In this document: positions 1 through 4,655 of the stretch, piece by piece
Numbering within the stretch: the first letter of the stretch is position 1
How the letters are laid out: every line of letters begins with the position of its first letter
Origin: Candidatus Dadabacteria bacterium
GTDB taxonomy: Bacteria; Desulfobacterota_D; UBA1144; Nemesobacterales; UBA2774
Assembly: GCA_030632765.1 (NCBI GenBank)
Contig: DAOVUC010000082.1
Span: 1-7,311, forward strand
Direction of reading: 5' to 3'
Length of the DNA: 7,311 bases
Notes under the pieces: generated by a model
Told to the model about the DNA's origin: nothing
Database searches by the model: none
What the model saw: the letters and a program-made list of their open reading frames with translations, nothing else
Made by a program: the position numbers and the translations under genes

Positions 1-1
1 C

Positions 2-172
2 GGCCGATTCAGCCGCTGGCGCATGACCGCACTCGCTCTTGTGATCGCCCTCGTCATATTCATAATCCTCGACTTCGACTACCCGAACCAAGGTTTCATA
101 CGTGTCAACCAACAGTCTCTCCAATCCGCCGTTGCCGCGATGGAAGAAGCGAACCTTGCTAACAAGCAATGA
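2..172 (+). CDS. C-terminal fragment of DUF4239 (bestrophin-like domain) membrane protein
   Basis: A reading frame is open from the left edge for 56 codons to a TGA at 170-172, so the start and most of the gene lie outside the window. The fragment has a hydrophobic segment (about residues 9-23, ALALVIALVIFIILD) followed by FDYPNQGFIRVNQQSL. This matches my memory of the DUF4239 C-terminus, where a last membrane helix is followed by a D-x-D-x-P-x-x-G-x-I-R-V-x-x-x-(P/S)-L signature. That family is bacterial, membrane-bound and related by fold to bestrophin channels; its substrate is not established. The tail after the signature is short and polar, as expected for a cytoplasmic end. No terminator follows directly. 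The family call rests on one short motif, so it is moderately confident; the coding nature is more certain. Confidence 0.6.
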   Translation, partial: GRFSRWRMTALALVIALVIFIILDFDYPNQGFIRVNQQSLQSAVAAMEEANLANKQ

Positions 173-308
173 GTAACCAAACCCAACGAGTCCGACGCCT
201 ATTCTATTGGCTGTACCGTGGTAGAGACACCCGAATAGCCGACGAAAAATACTGTATCATTCTCCGGAAGGTATATGAAATAGGAAGCGTGGATTTACGA
301 CACGGGAT

Positions 309-346
309 TCCAACTTAAACCGAGCCTGACAAAAGGGGAGCAGTAC
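309..346 (+). repeat. Repeat R1: copy 1 of a four-copy interspersed 38-nt core
   Basis: This segment aligns without gaps over 38 nt to R2 (1744-1781), R3 (2840-2877) and R4 (4321-4358), all in the same orientation. The best conserved part is the right half, ending in AAAAGGGGAGCAGTAC, which is exact in R1, R2 and R3. Shared identity stops sharply at the final GTAC. R1 differs from R3 at a few positions in the middle (CCGAGCCTGAC against CCCAGCTTGAC). Upstream similarity to R3/R4 is faint at best, so R1 may be a truncated or more diverged copy. It lies 136 nt after the stop of the DUF4239 fragment. Confidence 0.85.
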
Positions 347-546
347 ATTTTCCATAACTCGTGACTATATGGCGTTTTTGCTGTCCAAAACTACTCCGAA
401 AAAATAGTATGTATCTTTATCATACGAACTTTCTTACGATACAGATTCATTTAAATCCTAGAGTTCTTGAACCTGAGCGGTTTGACCCGCTTTTTGTACT
501 CGTTAGTTTAGTCGCGGATGCAACGAGAAAGGATTCAGGGTTTTTC

Positions 547-572
547 TTTTTTTAAAAAAAGCAAGAATCTTG
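547..572 (-). terminator. Possible weak intrinsic terminator of the AI-2E transporter gene
   Basis: Read on the - strand, the short inverted sequence CAAGATTCTTG is followed at once by C and seven T residues, about 75 nt past the transporter stop. The T run is half of a perfect palindrome of seven T and seven A residues flanked by C/G (546-561). The hairpin is tiny and A/T-rich, so termination would be weak. It may simply be an A/T palindrome. Confidence 0.25.
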
Positions 573-648
573 AGTATTTACAGATGGTTATGGGTGGCTA
601 TCTAGCGAGATAATTAGAATAGGTGATTATGCTGTGAACAAATAGTGG

Positions 649-1692
649 TCAGCCGTCGCTCTCAGGTTTACTCTGCGGTGTGGCGATGTTGTCCTGGGCG
701 TCGATATCCTTATTCATAAATACGATAATCTTCTTAACTGACATAGTCATAGGCACGCCAAGTATGGCTCCGATAGGTCCAAGTACCCATCCCCAGAAGA
801 GAAGTGATAAGAAAACCATCAGGATTGATATATTAAACTCCTTCCCCAAAAATCTGGGCTTTACTATATTGTCCACAATAGTGTTAATTACGATGAATCC
901 CACAACCACTATCACACAGTGTATCCATCCGAATTCCAGAAGCGCGATAAGAGCCGGCGGGACAACGCTCAGGATGAAGCCAATGTTGGGGATAAAGCTG
1001 AAGAGAAATGAAAGGAACCCCCACAGTATTGCGAAATCTACTCCCAGAATAAGAAGAAGAGCAACGTTTGCTGCTGCAGCCATGAGACCTGATACGGCAG
1101 TAATTGAAATATATTTCTTAAGGTCATTGGCGATTTCGCTGAACCTCGACTGCCAGGAATCTTGCCCATATTCTTTGCGCTCGGCTTTCACGTGCATGTC
1201 AGAGAACAGGATGAGTATAAAAATCATTAAAAGCAGCATAAAGAAAAAATTGCCGAACGTGGAGAGAATCCCCTCCAGAACAGTTGACCCGATGGAAAGA
1301 AGCTTGTCAGGGCTGAAAAGCTCCAGGCTTTCAATATCCGCCATATTGATTCCTTTGGATTCGATAAACTTTAATCCTGACTGGTATGATTCGGCTATGC
1401 GTTCTTTATAGAAGGGAACTTTCCCCACCATATTATTAATCGCGAGCCCGAGTATCGCAGTCAGAGAGGCCCATATTACCACGACAAAGAGTATGGTGAG
1501 ACTTAAAGCAAGCGCTCTCGACCAGCCCCTTTTGAGCATCAAGGTGAGCAAGGGCAGTATGCTGACGGCAAGAAGGAGGGCGACCAAAAACAGGTTTAAT
1601 ACCGGAGCTATGGCCTGCATGCCGGCTACGATTATAACGGCGCACGCTATCGCCAGAAGAGGATGAATTTTCAGCCTTGGTTTATCACTCAT
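649..1692 (-). CDS. AI-2E/TqsA-type membrane transporter (PF01594 family)
   Basis: This 347-residue protein has the normal length and plan of the AI-2E family (formerly UPF0118). An N-terminal pair of hydrophobic segments (about 12-30 and 33-52) and a third (62-86) are followed by a soluble linker (about 90-145), a helix at 147-165, and a C-terminal block of membrane segments from 200 to 320. Diagnostic motifs are visible: FIPNIGFILSVVPP (233-246), then DNIVKPRFLG (274-283), then LSLLFWGWVLGPIGAILGVP (295-314). The last closely resembles E. coli TqsA as I remember it. Known family members include the autoinducer-2 exporter TqsA and Na+/H+ or ion antiporters, so the substrate cannot be named. 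The C-terminal tail (about 330-347) is polar. The ATG at 1690-1692 is chosen because a strong promoter lies just upstream; the Shine-Dalgarno match is poor. It is a single gene, divergent from the methyltransferase. Confidence 0.9.
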   Translation of the reverse strand: MSDKPRLKIHPLLAIACAVIIVAGMQAIAPVLNLFLVALLLAVSILPLLTLMLKRGWSRALALSLTILFVVVIWASLTAILGLAINNMVGKVPFYKERIAESYQSGLKFIESKGINMADIESLELFSPDKLLSIGSTVLEGILSTFGNFFFMLLLMIFILILFSDMHVKAERKEYGQDSWQSRFSEIANDLKKYISITAVSGLMAAAANVALLLILGVDFAILWGFLSFLFSFIPNIGFILSVVPPALIALLEFGWIHCVIVVVGFIVINTIVDNIVKPRFLGKEFNISILMVFLSLLFWGWVLGPIGAILGVPMTMSVKKIIVFMNKDIDAQDNIATPQSKPESDG

Positions 1693-1713
1693 CGGATTAT
1701 TTCAACCAGCCCA

Positions 1714-1740
1714 ATTATAGCACATTTTTTTGTTTATCAA
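1714..1740 (-). promoter_or_regulatory. Sigma70-type extended -10 promoter for the AI-2E transporter
   Basis: On the - strand, TGCTATAAT gives a perfect -10 hexamer (1714-1719) with the extended -10 TGn element (1720-1722). A -35-like TTGATA lies at 1735-1740 with a short 15-nt spacer; TTTTGA with a 17-nt spacer is an alternative. Transcription would begin about 15 nt before the ATG at 1692, giving a very short leader. The -35 part falls in the 5' flank of repeat R2, which shows loose similarity to the same part of R3. Confidence 0.6.
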
Positions 1741-1743
1741 AAA

Positions 1744-1781
1744 ACCACCTTAAACCTAGCTTGACAAAAGGGGAGCAGTAC
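1744..1781 (+). repeat. Repeat R2: copy 2 of the 38-nt core
   Basis: It aligns without gaps to R1, R3 and R4, with the exact right half AAAAGGGGAGCAGTAC. It differs from R3 mainly in CCACC for CCAAC at the left and CCTAGC for CCCAGC in the middle. Upstream, TTTTGTTTAT (about 1728-1737) loosely matches TTTTGTTCAT of R3, so homology may reach a little further left. This is the only copy between divergent genes; the others follow + strand genes. Confidence 0.85.
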
Positions 1782-1790
1782 GTCCATAAT
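1761..1790 (+). promoter_or_regulatory. Possible promoter within repeat R2 reading toward the methyltransferase
   Basis: A consensus -35 TTGACA (1761-1766) is followed after 18 nt by CATAAT (1785-1790), five of six matches to the -10 consensus. The TTGACA is part of the repeat core (CTGACA in R1, TTGACA in R3, TTGAGA in R4), but R1, R3 and R4 have no good -10 at matching distance. It may therefore be fortuitous, or specific to R2. Transcription would start near 1797. Confidence 0.35.
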
Positions 1791-1807
1791 TTGTTTGGAG
1801 AAAACTT

Positions 1808-1891
1808 ATGACAGAAAACAAAGACTTTCATGTGTGTGAATGTGGTTATAATATACTGCTCCCCATTAAGAAGCTAGTAGAATTAAGCTAG
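1808..1891 (+). CDS. Possible 27-residue small ORF inside the R2 fold-back element
   Basis: An ATG at 1808 is preceded by the Shine-Dalgarno-like TTGGAG (1795-1800) at a 7-nt spacing and runs 27 codons to TAG at 1889-1891. The peptide begins MTENKDFHVCECGYN and has one CxC pair followed by a hydrophobic/basic stretch (ILLPIKK). I recognise no family; it could be a remnant of a zinc-ribbon protein. It ends 35 nt before the methyltransferase ATG, so it could act as a leader ORF. Against it: it is very short, it overlaps one arm of the inverted repeat, and a -10-like TATAAT lies inside it. Chance cannot be ruled out. Confidence 0.22.
   Translation: MTENKDFHVCECGYNILLPIKKLVELS
1847..1852 (+). 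promoter_or_regulatory. Possible -10 element for the methyltransferase gene
   Basis: A perfect TATAAT lies 74 nt before the methyltransferase ATG, in the loop of the fold-back element. The best -35 at a normal distance (GACTTT, 1823-1828, 18-nt spacer) is poor. Transcription from here would begin in or near the right arm of the inverted repeat, about 65 nt upstream of the start codon. Confidence 0.28.
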
Positions 1892-1926
1892 TAAAATACC
1901 TTGAAAAAGGCATAAGGAGTGGGTAA

Positions 1927-2739
1927 ATGAAACAGAAAGAGAGCACAGATTACTCGGAATTACATCAGTTGGATAGTCCCGCTAACCGGTTGATGCGAAA
2001 AACCATCTGGGGAAACCAGGACATCGGACAGCAGTCTTTTATCACTCCTCCTTATCTCGATGAATTGATTCGAAAGACAGGCATAGATGCCGACACTTAT
2101 GTTTTGGACATTGGAAGTGGTGTAGGAGGTCCTGCTATCTATATAGCTCAAAAAACTGGGTGTCGAATAATGGGAATTGATGTTTCAGATGTCGGGGTGG
2201 AACGAGCAAGAAAATTTGCCGCCGACTCAGGTCTCAGTGACCGTGCGACCTTCCATCTTGGTGATGCTATGGAAATGCCATTTCCAGAAAACGCATTTAA
2301 TGTGGTAATTAGCTTAAATGTAATAAATGTGTTCAAGGATAAGGAAGGGCTTTTCCGGCAGGTTCTTCGTGTTCTAAAACCAAAAGGCATATTTACTTTT
2401 CTAAGTGGCGCTATAGATATGCCTGCTGACCCAGAGGTCATTAAACGTATGTCTCGTGGTTGTCTTATCCCAGAATACTATGATTCAGTAGGTAGCTATA
2501 AAACTAAACTCAAGCAAGCGGGATTTCGGGTTATGGAGGTGATAGAAGATGTAGAGGATTTTAGGATCCAAATCAAGCTATGGGGTGATGCATTTAAAAA
2601 ACACTACGATGCTATAGTGAAAGAGCAGGGAAAAGAGACCACTGATCATCACGTTAAATATTTTGATACCTATCTTCGTCTTATTGATGAAGGACGTGCG
2701 GGAAACTACCTTTTCATTTCCCGGAAACCTAATAGTTAA
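1927..2739 (+). CDS. Class I SAM-dependent methyltransferase (UbiE/sarcosine-N-methyltransferase-like)
   Basis: This 270-residue protein has a Rossmann-type methyltransferase domain after an N-terminal extension (1-57). Motif I, the glycine-rich SAM-binding loop, is VLDIGSGVGGPA (59-70). The acidic residue that should bind the ribose of SAM is in GIDVS (83-87). GDAMEMPFPENAFNVVIS (112-129) covers the adenine-contact and motif II region, and VLKPKG (149-154) is the post-motif III turn. The N-terminal IWGNQDIGQQSFIT and the GVGGPA form of motif I resemble small-molecule N- or O-methyltransferases of the sarcosine/phosphoethanolamine type more than rRNA or protein enzymes. The acceptor is unknown. 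The ATG at 1927 has a strong Shine-Dalgarno AAGGAG at 1914-1919, 7 nt away. No signal peptide or membrane segment is seen, so it is probably cytoplasmic. It stands alone between R2 and R3. Confidence 0.88.
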   Translation: MKQKESTDYSELHQLDSPANRLMRKTIWGNQDIGQQSFITPPYLDELIRKTGIDADTYVLDIGSGVGGPAIYIAQKTGCRIMGIDVSDVGVERARKFAADSGLSDRATFHLGDAMEMPFPENAFNVVISLNVINVFKDKEGLFRQVLRVLKPKGIFTFLSGAIDMPADPEVIKRMSRGCLIPEYYDSVGSYKTKLKQAGFRVMEVIEDVEDFRIQIKLWGDAFKKHYDAIVKEQGKETTDHHVKYFDTYLRLIDEGRAGNYLFISRKPNS

Positions 2740-2755
2740 TGACCTGCCCCCCTAT

Positions 2756-2877
2756 AATAGAAACATAGTTCAAGTTAGATTTTTGATAGAAAACCTATAT
2801 ACAGGAGGTCATAAAAGGCTAGTCGGTTTTGTTCATAAATCCAACTTAAACCCAGCTTGACAAAAGGGGAGCAGTAC
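2756..2877 (+). repeat. Repeat R3: extended copy (about 122 nt)
   Basis: The 38-nt core is at 2840-2877. To the left, R3 and R4 stay similar to AATAGAAaCATAG (2756-2768). The most conserved left block is CTATATACAGGAGGTCA, identical in both; GGTTTTGT and CATAA are also shared. The block includes AGGAGGT, identical to a strong Shine-Dalgarno site, but no ATG follows at a useful distance. A weak hairpin can form from GGTTTTGTT (2825-2833) with AACTTAAACC (2843-2852). The R4 change of AAACC to AAGCC keeps a G-U pair, weakly suggesting RNA structure. The copy begins 16 nt after the methyltransferase stop. Confidence 0.85.
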
Positions 2878-2896
2878 AAGCCTAGACTCCTTTTTT
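2862..2896 (+). terminator. Possible intrinsic terminator formed by the right end of R3
   Basis: AAAAGGGGAG (2862-2871) can pair along all ten positions with CTCCTTTTTT (2887-2896), using two G-U pairs around a 15-nt loop. The structure ends in six T residues. The stem is A/T-rich and only the GGAG/CTCC part is strong. Of the four copies, only R3 has a T tract next to it, so this would be a local use of the repeat rather than its general role. It could end transcripts of the methyltransferase gene. Confidence 0.35.
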
Positions 2897-3031
2897 GTTT
2901 CTATTACCCATAGTTTTATCTATGCACATTTGTTTTGCATAACTGAAGTTAATCCTTGATTAAAGTTCTGGTACCTGTGATAGAGTGTGAATGTATTTGA
3001 CTTATATATAAATTTACGGTTGAGGTATATC

Positions 3032-3328
3032 ATGAGACAATCATTATTAGCTTTTATTGTATTTAGCCTTGTTATTTCAATTGGCTTTTCTGCATATTCT
3101 CAGACACCGGATGAAATGACACCGGCTGAGGAAACAGTATGTGATGGCTTTGAAGGGGCTGCCTACGGTCTATGTAACGCATACTGCGAAGCAATGGACT
3201 GTGATAGCAAGGAACCACAAGCATCTGATACGGCTTGTGAGAAGGTGTTCGCTAATTTTATGAAGAAGACTGACGAGGAACCACCTTGCCTCGGGTGCTG
3301 TGCCCAGAATACCTGTGAGTGTCAGTAA
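3032..3328 (+). CDS. Small secreted cysteine-rich protein, function unknown
   Basis: The 98-residue product begins with a signal peptide: MRQSL, a hydrophobic core at about 5-18, and a likely cleavage after AYS at residue 23. The mature part has ten cysteines (37, 48, 52, 57, 69, 86, 89, 90, 95, 97), an even number that suits disulfides or metal binding outside the cytoplasm. The block GLCNAYCEAMDC (46-57), followed by PQASDTACEKV and a PPC motif, recalls a family of small exported cysteine-rich proteins that I remember from environmental bacterial genomes, where function is unassigned. The ATG at 3032 is preferred because GAGG (3022-3025) lies 6 nt upstream and gives a clean signal peptide. 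An in-frame ATG at 2987 would add 15 residues ahead of it and has no good ribosome site. The gene stands alone. Confidence 0.75.
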   Translation: MRQSLLAFIVFSLVISIGFSAYSQTPDEMTPAEETVCDGFEGAAYGLCNAYCEAMDCDSKEPQASDTACEKVFANFMKKTDEEPPCLGCCAQNTCECQ

Positions 3329-3718
3329 ATAGCATAAACTAGTTAGAGCCGAAAACGGCAGACCTCAAGTTCGCCCAAGAAACACGAGCGAAAGGAAATA
3401 AATAAAAAAGAACTGACCCGAACGCTACAACCACAGACGAACTCGAGAGATTAACCGCTTATCTACCTCGTGACCCATCACAAGAACAACTTGCCTCAAA
3501 TACGCTACATGCTCTAACCCACGCTAATTCAAGCCCGTCCCAACCCACCTGACCCACCTTTTCACGTACAACCCAAGCCGGGATGAGTCGAACAATATCT
3601 CCCGTAATATTCCTCGAAAACTTATAATTTGCAATTGCATCTTTTTTCAATAACTATTGCATTACAAAACTTCATTTGTTAGGCTTTGGATAGCGAAACA
3701 ACAGGAGGATCAAATACA
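3329..3718. other. Intergenic region; C-rich on the + strand, no gene supported
   Basis: This 390-nt gap has an unusual composition: from 3481 to 3600 I count 44 C and 15 G on the + strand. One + frame is open from 3406 to 3549 and, after a single TGA at 3550-3552, again to 3624. It has no start codon with a ribosome site and no recognisable domain, so it could be a gene remnant or a result of the C bias, which makes stop codons rare. A 63-codon - strand frame at 3459-3650 also looks like chance. A small inverted repeat, GCCGAAAACGGC (3348-3359), lies just after the cysteine-rich gene but has no T tract. Confidence 0.55.
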
Positions 3719-4243
3719 ATGAAAAAATATTCTCTAGGGGCGGTATTGCCGCTATTTATACTTCTTGTCGTTCTGATATTTGGCAATTTCCATCCCGCAA
3801 ATGCAGAATTAAAAGGGGATGCCGAGTCGCTTGTTAGGCAGAGTATTATGGTATGGAACACGGGTAACACCGCTATAGCCGATCAGATTTACTCACCGGA
3901 TTTTATAGTCCATCTTGTCGATCAGGATAATTCAGAGCTTAAGGGCACCACGGCTCTTATGGATTATGTAAGCTTCATCAGGACCGCTTATCCCGATATG
4001 AAATACGAGCCTGATCACATGAGTATAGATGGCAATACAGTTACGACCCGGATAACTTTTACGGGAACTAATGCCGGTCCCAGAGGAGATTTGCTCCCTA
4101 CGAATAAGAAGGTCAAAGTTTCAATCGTATTAATTTCTCAAATAGATGAGGGTGAGATAGCGGAGGAGTGGCTTTATGCAAACTGGGCTTCTATTTACAA
4201 ACAGCTCGGGTTTACCATTACGCCACCTTCAGCCGAAAAATAG
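3719..4243 (+). CDS. Exported SnoaL-like (polyketide cyclase/ester cyclase-type) protein
   Basis: This 174-residue protein starts with a Sec signal peptide: MKK, a long hydrophobic core at about 6-21, and a likely cleavage after ANA at 27-29. The rest matches the SnoaL-like, NTF2-fold pattern. The first helix carries VWNTGN (45-50), then the PDF element (60-62), TAYPDMKYEPDHM (89-101), the TFTGTNAGPRGDLLPTNKKV strand block (113-132), and the C-terminal EEWLYANWASIYKQLG (149-164). In most relatives I recall, that last motif reads W-x-x-x-D; here the aspartate position is Asn155, so a cyclase or hydrolase activity relying on it may be lost. Export is also less usual for this fold. The substrate is unknown. 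The start at 3719 has a strong AGGAGG at 3703-3708, 10 nt away; an in-frame ATG at 3686 would put 11 polar residues before the signal peptide. Repeat R4 begins at its stop codon. Confidence 0.82.
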   Translation: MKKYSLGAVLPLFILLVVLIFGNFHPANAELKGDAESLVRQSIMVWNTGNTAIADQIYSPDFIVHLVDQDNSELKGTTALMDYVSFIRTAYPDMKYEPDHMSIDGNTVTTRITFTGTNAGPRGDLLPTNKKVKVSIVLISQIDEGEIAEEWLYANWASIYKQLGFTITPPSAEK

Positions 4244-4358
4244 AACCATAGTATAAATAAGATTTAATTTGAAACTCTATATACAGGAGGTCAGGAAGTC
4301 TAGTTGGTTTTGTGCATAATTCCAACTTAAGCCGAACTTGAGAAAAGGAGAGCAGTAC
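4239..4358 (+). repeat. Repeat R4: extended copy (about 120 nt) starting at a stop codon
   Basis: The core is at 4321-4358, with the left extension reaching AATAGAAcCATAG at 4239. It aligns to R3 over the whole length with few gaps. The AATAG at the left edge contains the TAG stop of the SnoaL-like gene. The core is the most diverged of the four (TTAAGCC for TTAAACC, TTGAGA for TTGACA, GGAGAG for GGGGAG). At the right end AGTACACAATGTACT (4354-4368) is a perfect 5-bp hairpin with a 5-nt loop. Downstream, 4390-4425 carries several TTCTAGT-like units resembling the AGCTAGTA units after R2. Confidence 0.82.
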
Positions 4359-4480
4359 ACAATGTACTATAATTATTCAAGTTTAAATCTTCTAGTTATT
4401 TTCTAGTAGCTTTCTAGTAAAATGTGATATAATGCGATATAGGCTTAAAATGGGAAAAATTAAAACTAAACAATTACAGT

Positions 4481-4562
4481 ATGTTAGAAGGGATTCGAAC
4501 CCCCAAGTCCGTAAGGACGCCGGTTTTCAAGACCGGTGCAATCGCCGTTCTGCCAACCCTCC
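4481..4562 (-). tRNA. tRNA-Ser(UGA), probably 3'-truncated or a pseudo-tRNA
   Basis: On the - strand the sequence reads as a type II tRNA. It has acceptor 5' strand GGAGGGT (4562-4556), TG, a D arm closed by GCA/TGC with GG in the loop, and an anticodon arm CCGGT-CTTGAAA-ACCGG with anticodon TGA (4527-4529). A long variable arm built on GTCC/GGAC and a T arm GGGGG-TTCGAAT-CCCTT follow. The UGA anticodon plus long variable arm identify serine. The acceptor 3' strand should be ACCCTCC but is CTAACAT (4487-4481), which cannot pair with GGAGGGT, and the outer two T-stem pairs are G-U. No CCA is encoded. The match therefore fails abruptly at about 4487-4489, as if the 3' end had been replaced. A good -10 box still lies upstream. 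Confidence 0.75.
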
Positions 4563-4580
4563 GAATTTGATTGAAAGTCT

Positions 4581-4589
4581 ATTATAACA
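4581..4589 (-). promoter_or_regulatory. Extended -10 promoter element for the tRNA-Ser
   Basis: On the - strand, TGTTATAAT combines a perfect -10 hexamer (4581-4586) with the TGn extension. It would start transcription about 12 nt before the tRNA 5' end at 4562, a typical distance. No good -35 lies 16-18 nt upstream; a TTGACA further away (4622-4627) is too distant for this -10. Confidence 0.5.
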
Positions 4590-4655
4590 TTTGGTTAAAT
4601 ATTGTGTAGTAGAGTGATGGTTGTCAATTAGTATTAAAAGTAATAAGGCCTCAGA

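Larger units (their letters stand above)
173..648. other. Intergenic region without a supported gene; contains repeat R1 and an A/T palindrome
   Basis: This 476-nt gap separates the DUF4239 fragment from the convergent transporter gene. It holds repeat R1 (309-346) and a perfect 16-bp A/T palindrome (546-561). A 64-codon + strand frame at 361-555 has no convincing ribosome binding site, ends in four phenylalanines encoded by the poly-T arm of the palindrome, and resembles no family I know, so I do not call it a gene. The stretch 173-300 shows nothing I can interpret. Confidence 0.6.
1756..1877. repeat. Fold-back element: R2 core with a degenerate inverted partner
   Basis: Eleven bases of R2 (GGGGAGCAGTA, 1770-1780) are perfectly complementary to 1854-1864 (TACTGCTCCCC). 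Beyond a small internal loop (7 nt on one side, 6 on the other), CTAGCTT at 1756-1762 pairs with AAGCTAG at 1871-1877. In effect 1854-1877 is an inverted, decayed copy of the repeat's right half. The 73 nt between the inner arms would form a loop. This is what a small non-autonomous palindromic element (MITE-like) or a structured RNA would look like. No target-site duplication is evident. Confidence 0.6.

Noticed and set aside
361..555. 64-codon + frame downstream of R1
   Set aside because: It has no ribosome site and no family resemblance, and its end is encoded by the T arm of an A/T palindrome.
680..1411. 243-codon open frame on the + strand
   Set aside because: It lies wholly antisense to the clearly recognisable AI-2E transporter gene and shows no family features of its own.
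2657..2860. + frame running across the methyltransferase end into R3
   Set aside because: It overlaps the well-supported methyltransferase frame and the repeat, and has no start signals.
3459..3650. 63-codon - strand frame in the C-rich gap
   Set aside because: No supporting ribosome site or motif; long stop-free runs are expected where base composition is this skewed.
3678..3684. GTTAGGC just before the SnoaL-like gene, matching the integron core-site consensus GTTRRRY
   Set aside because: I found no RYYYAAC partner in the preceding 150 nt and no attC-like inner arms, and the repeats here do not have attC structure. A 7-base match is expected by chance.
309..4358. CRISPR array formed by the repeats
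   Set aside because: The copies are 1.1-1.5 kb apart with genes between them, not regularly spaced by short spacers, and no cas gene is present.
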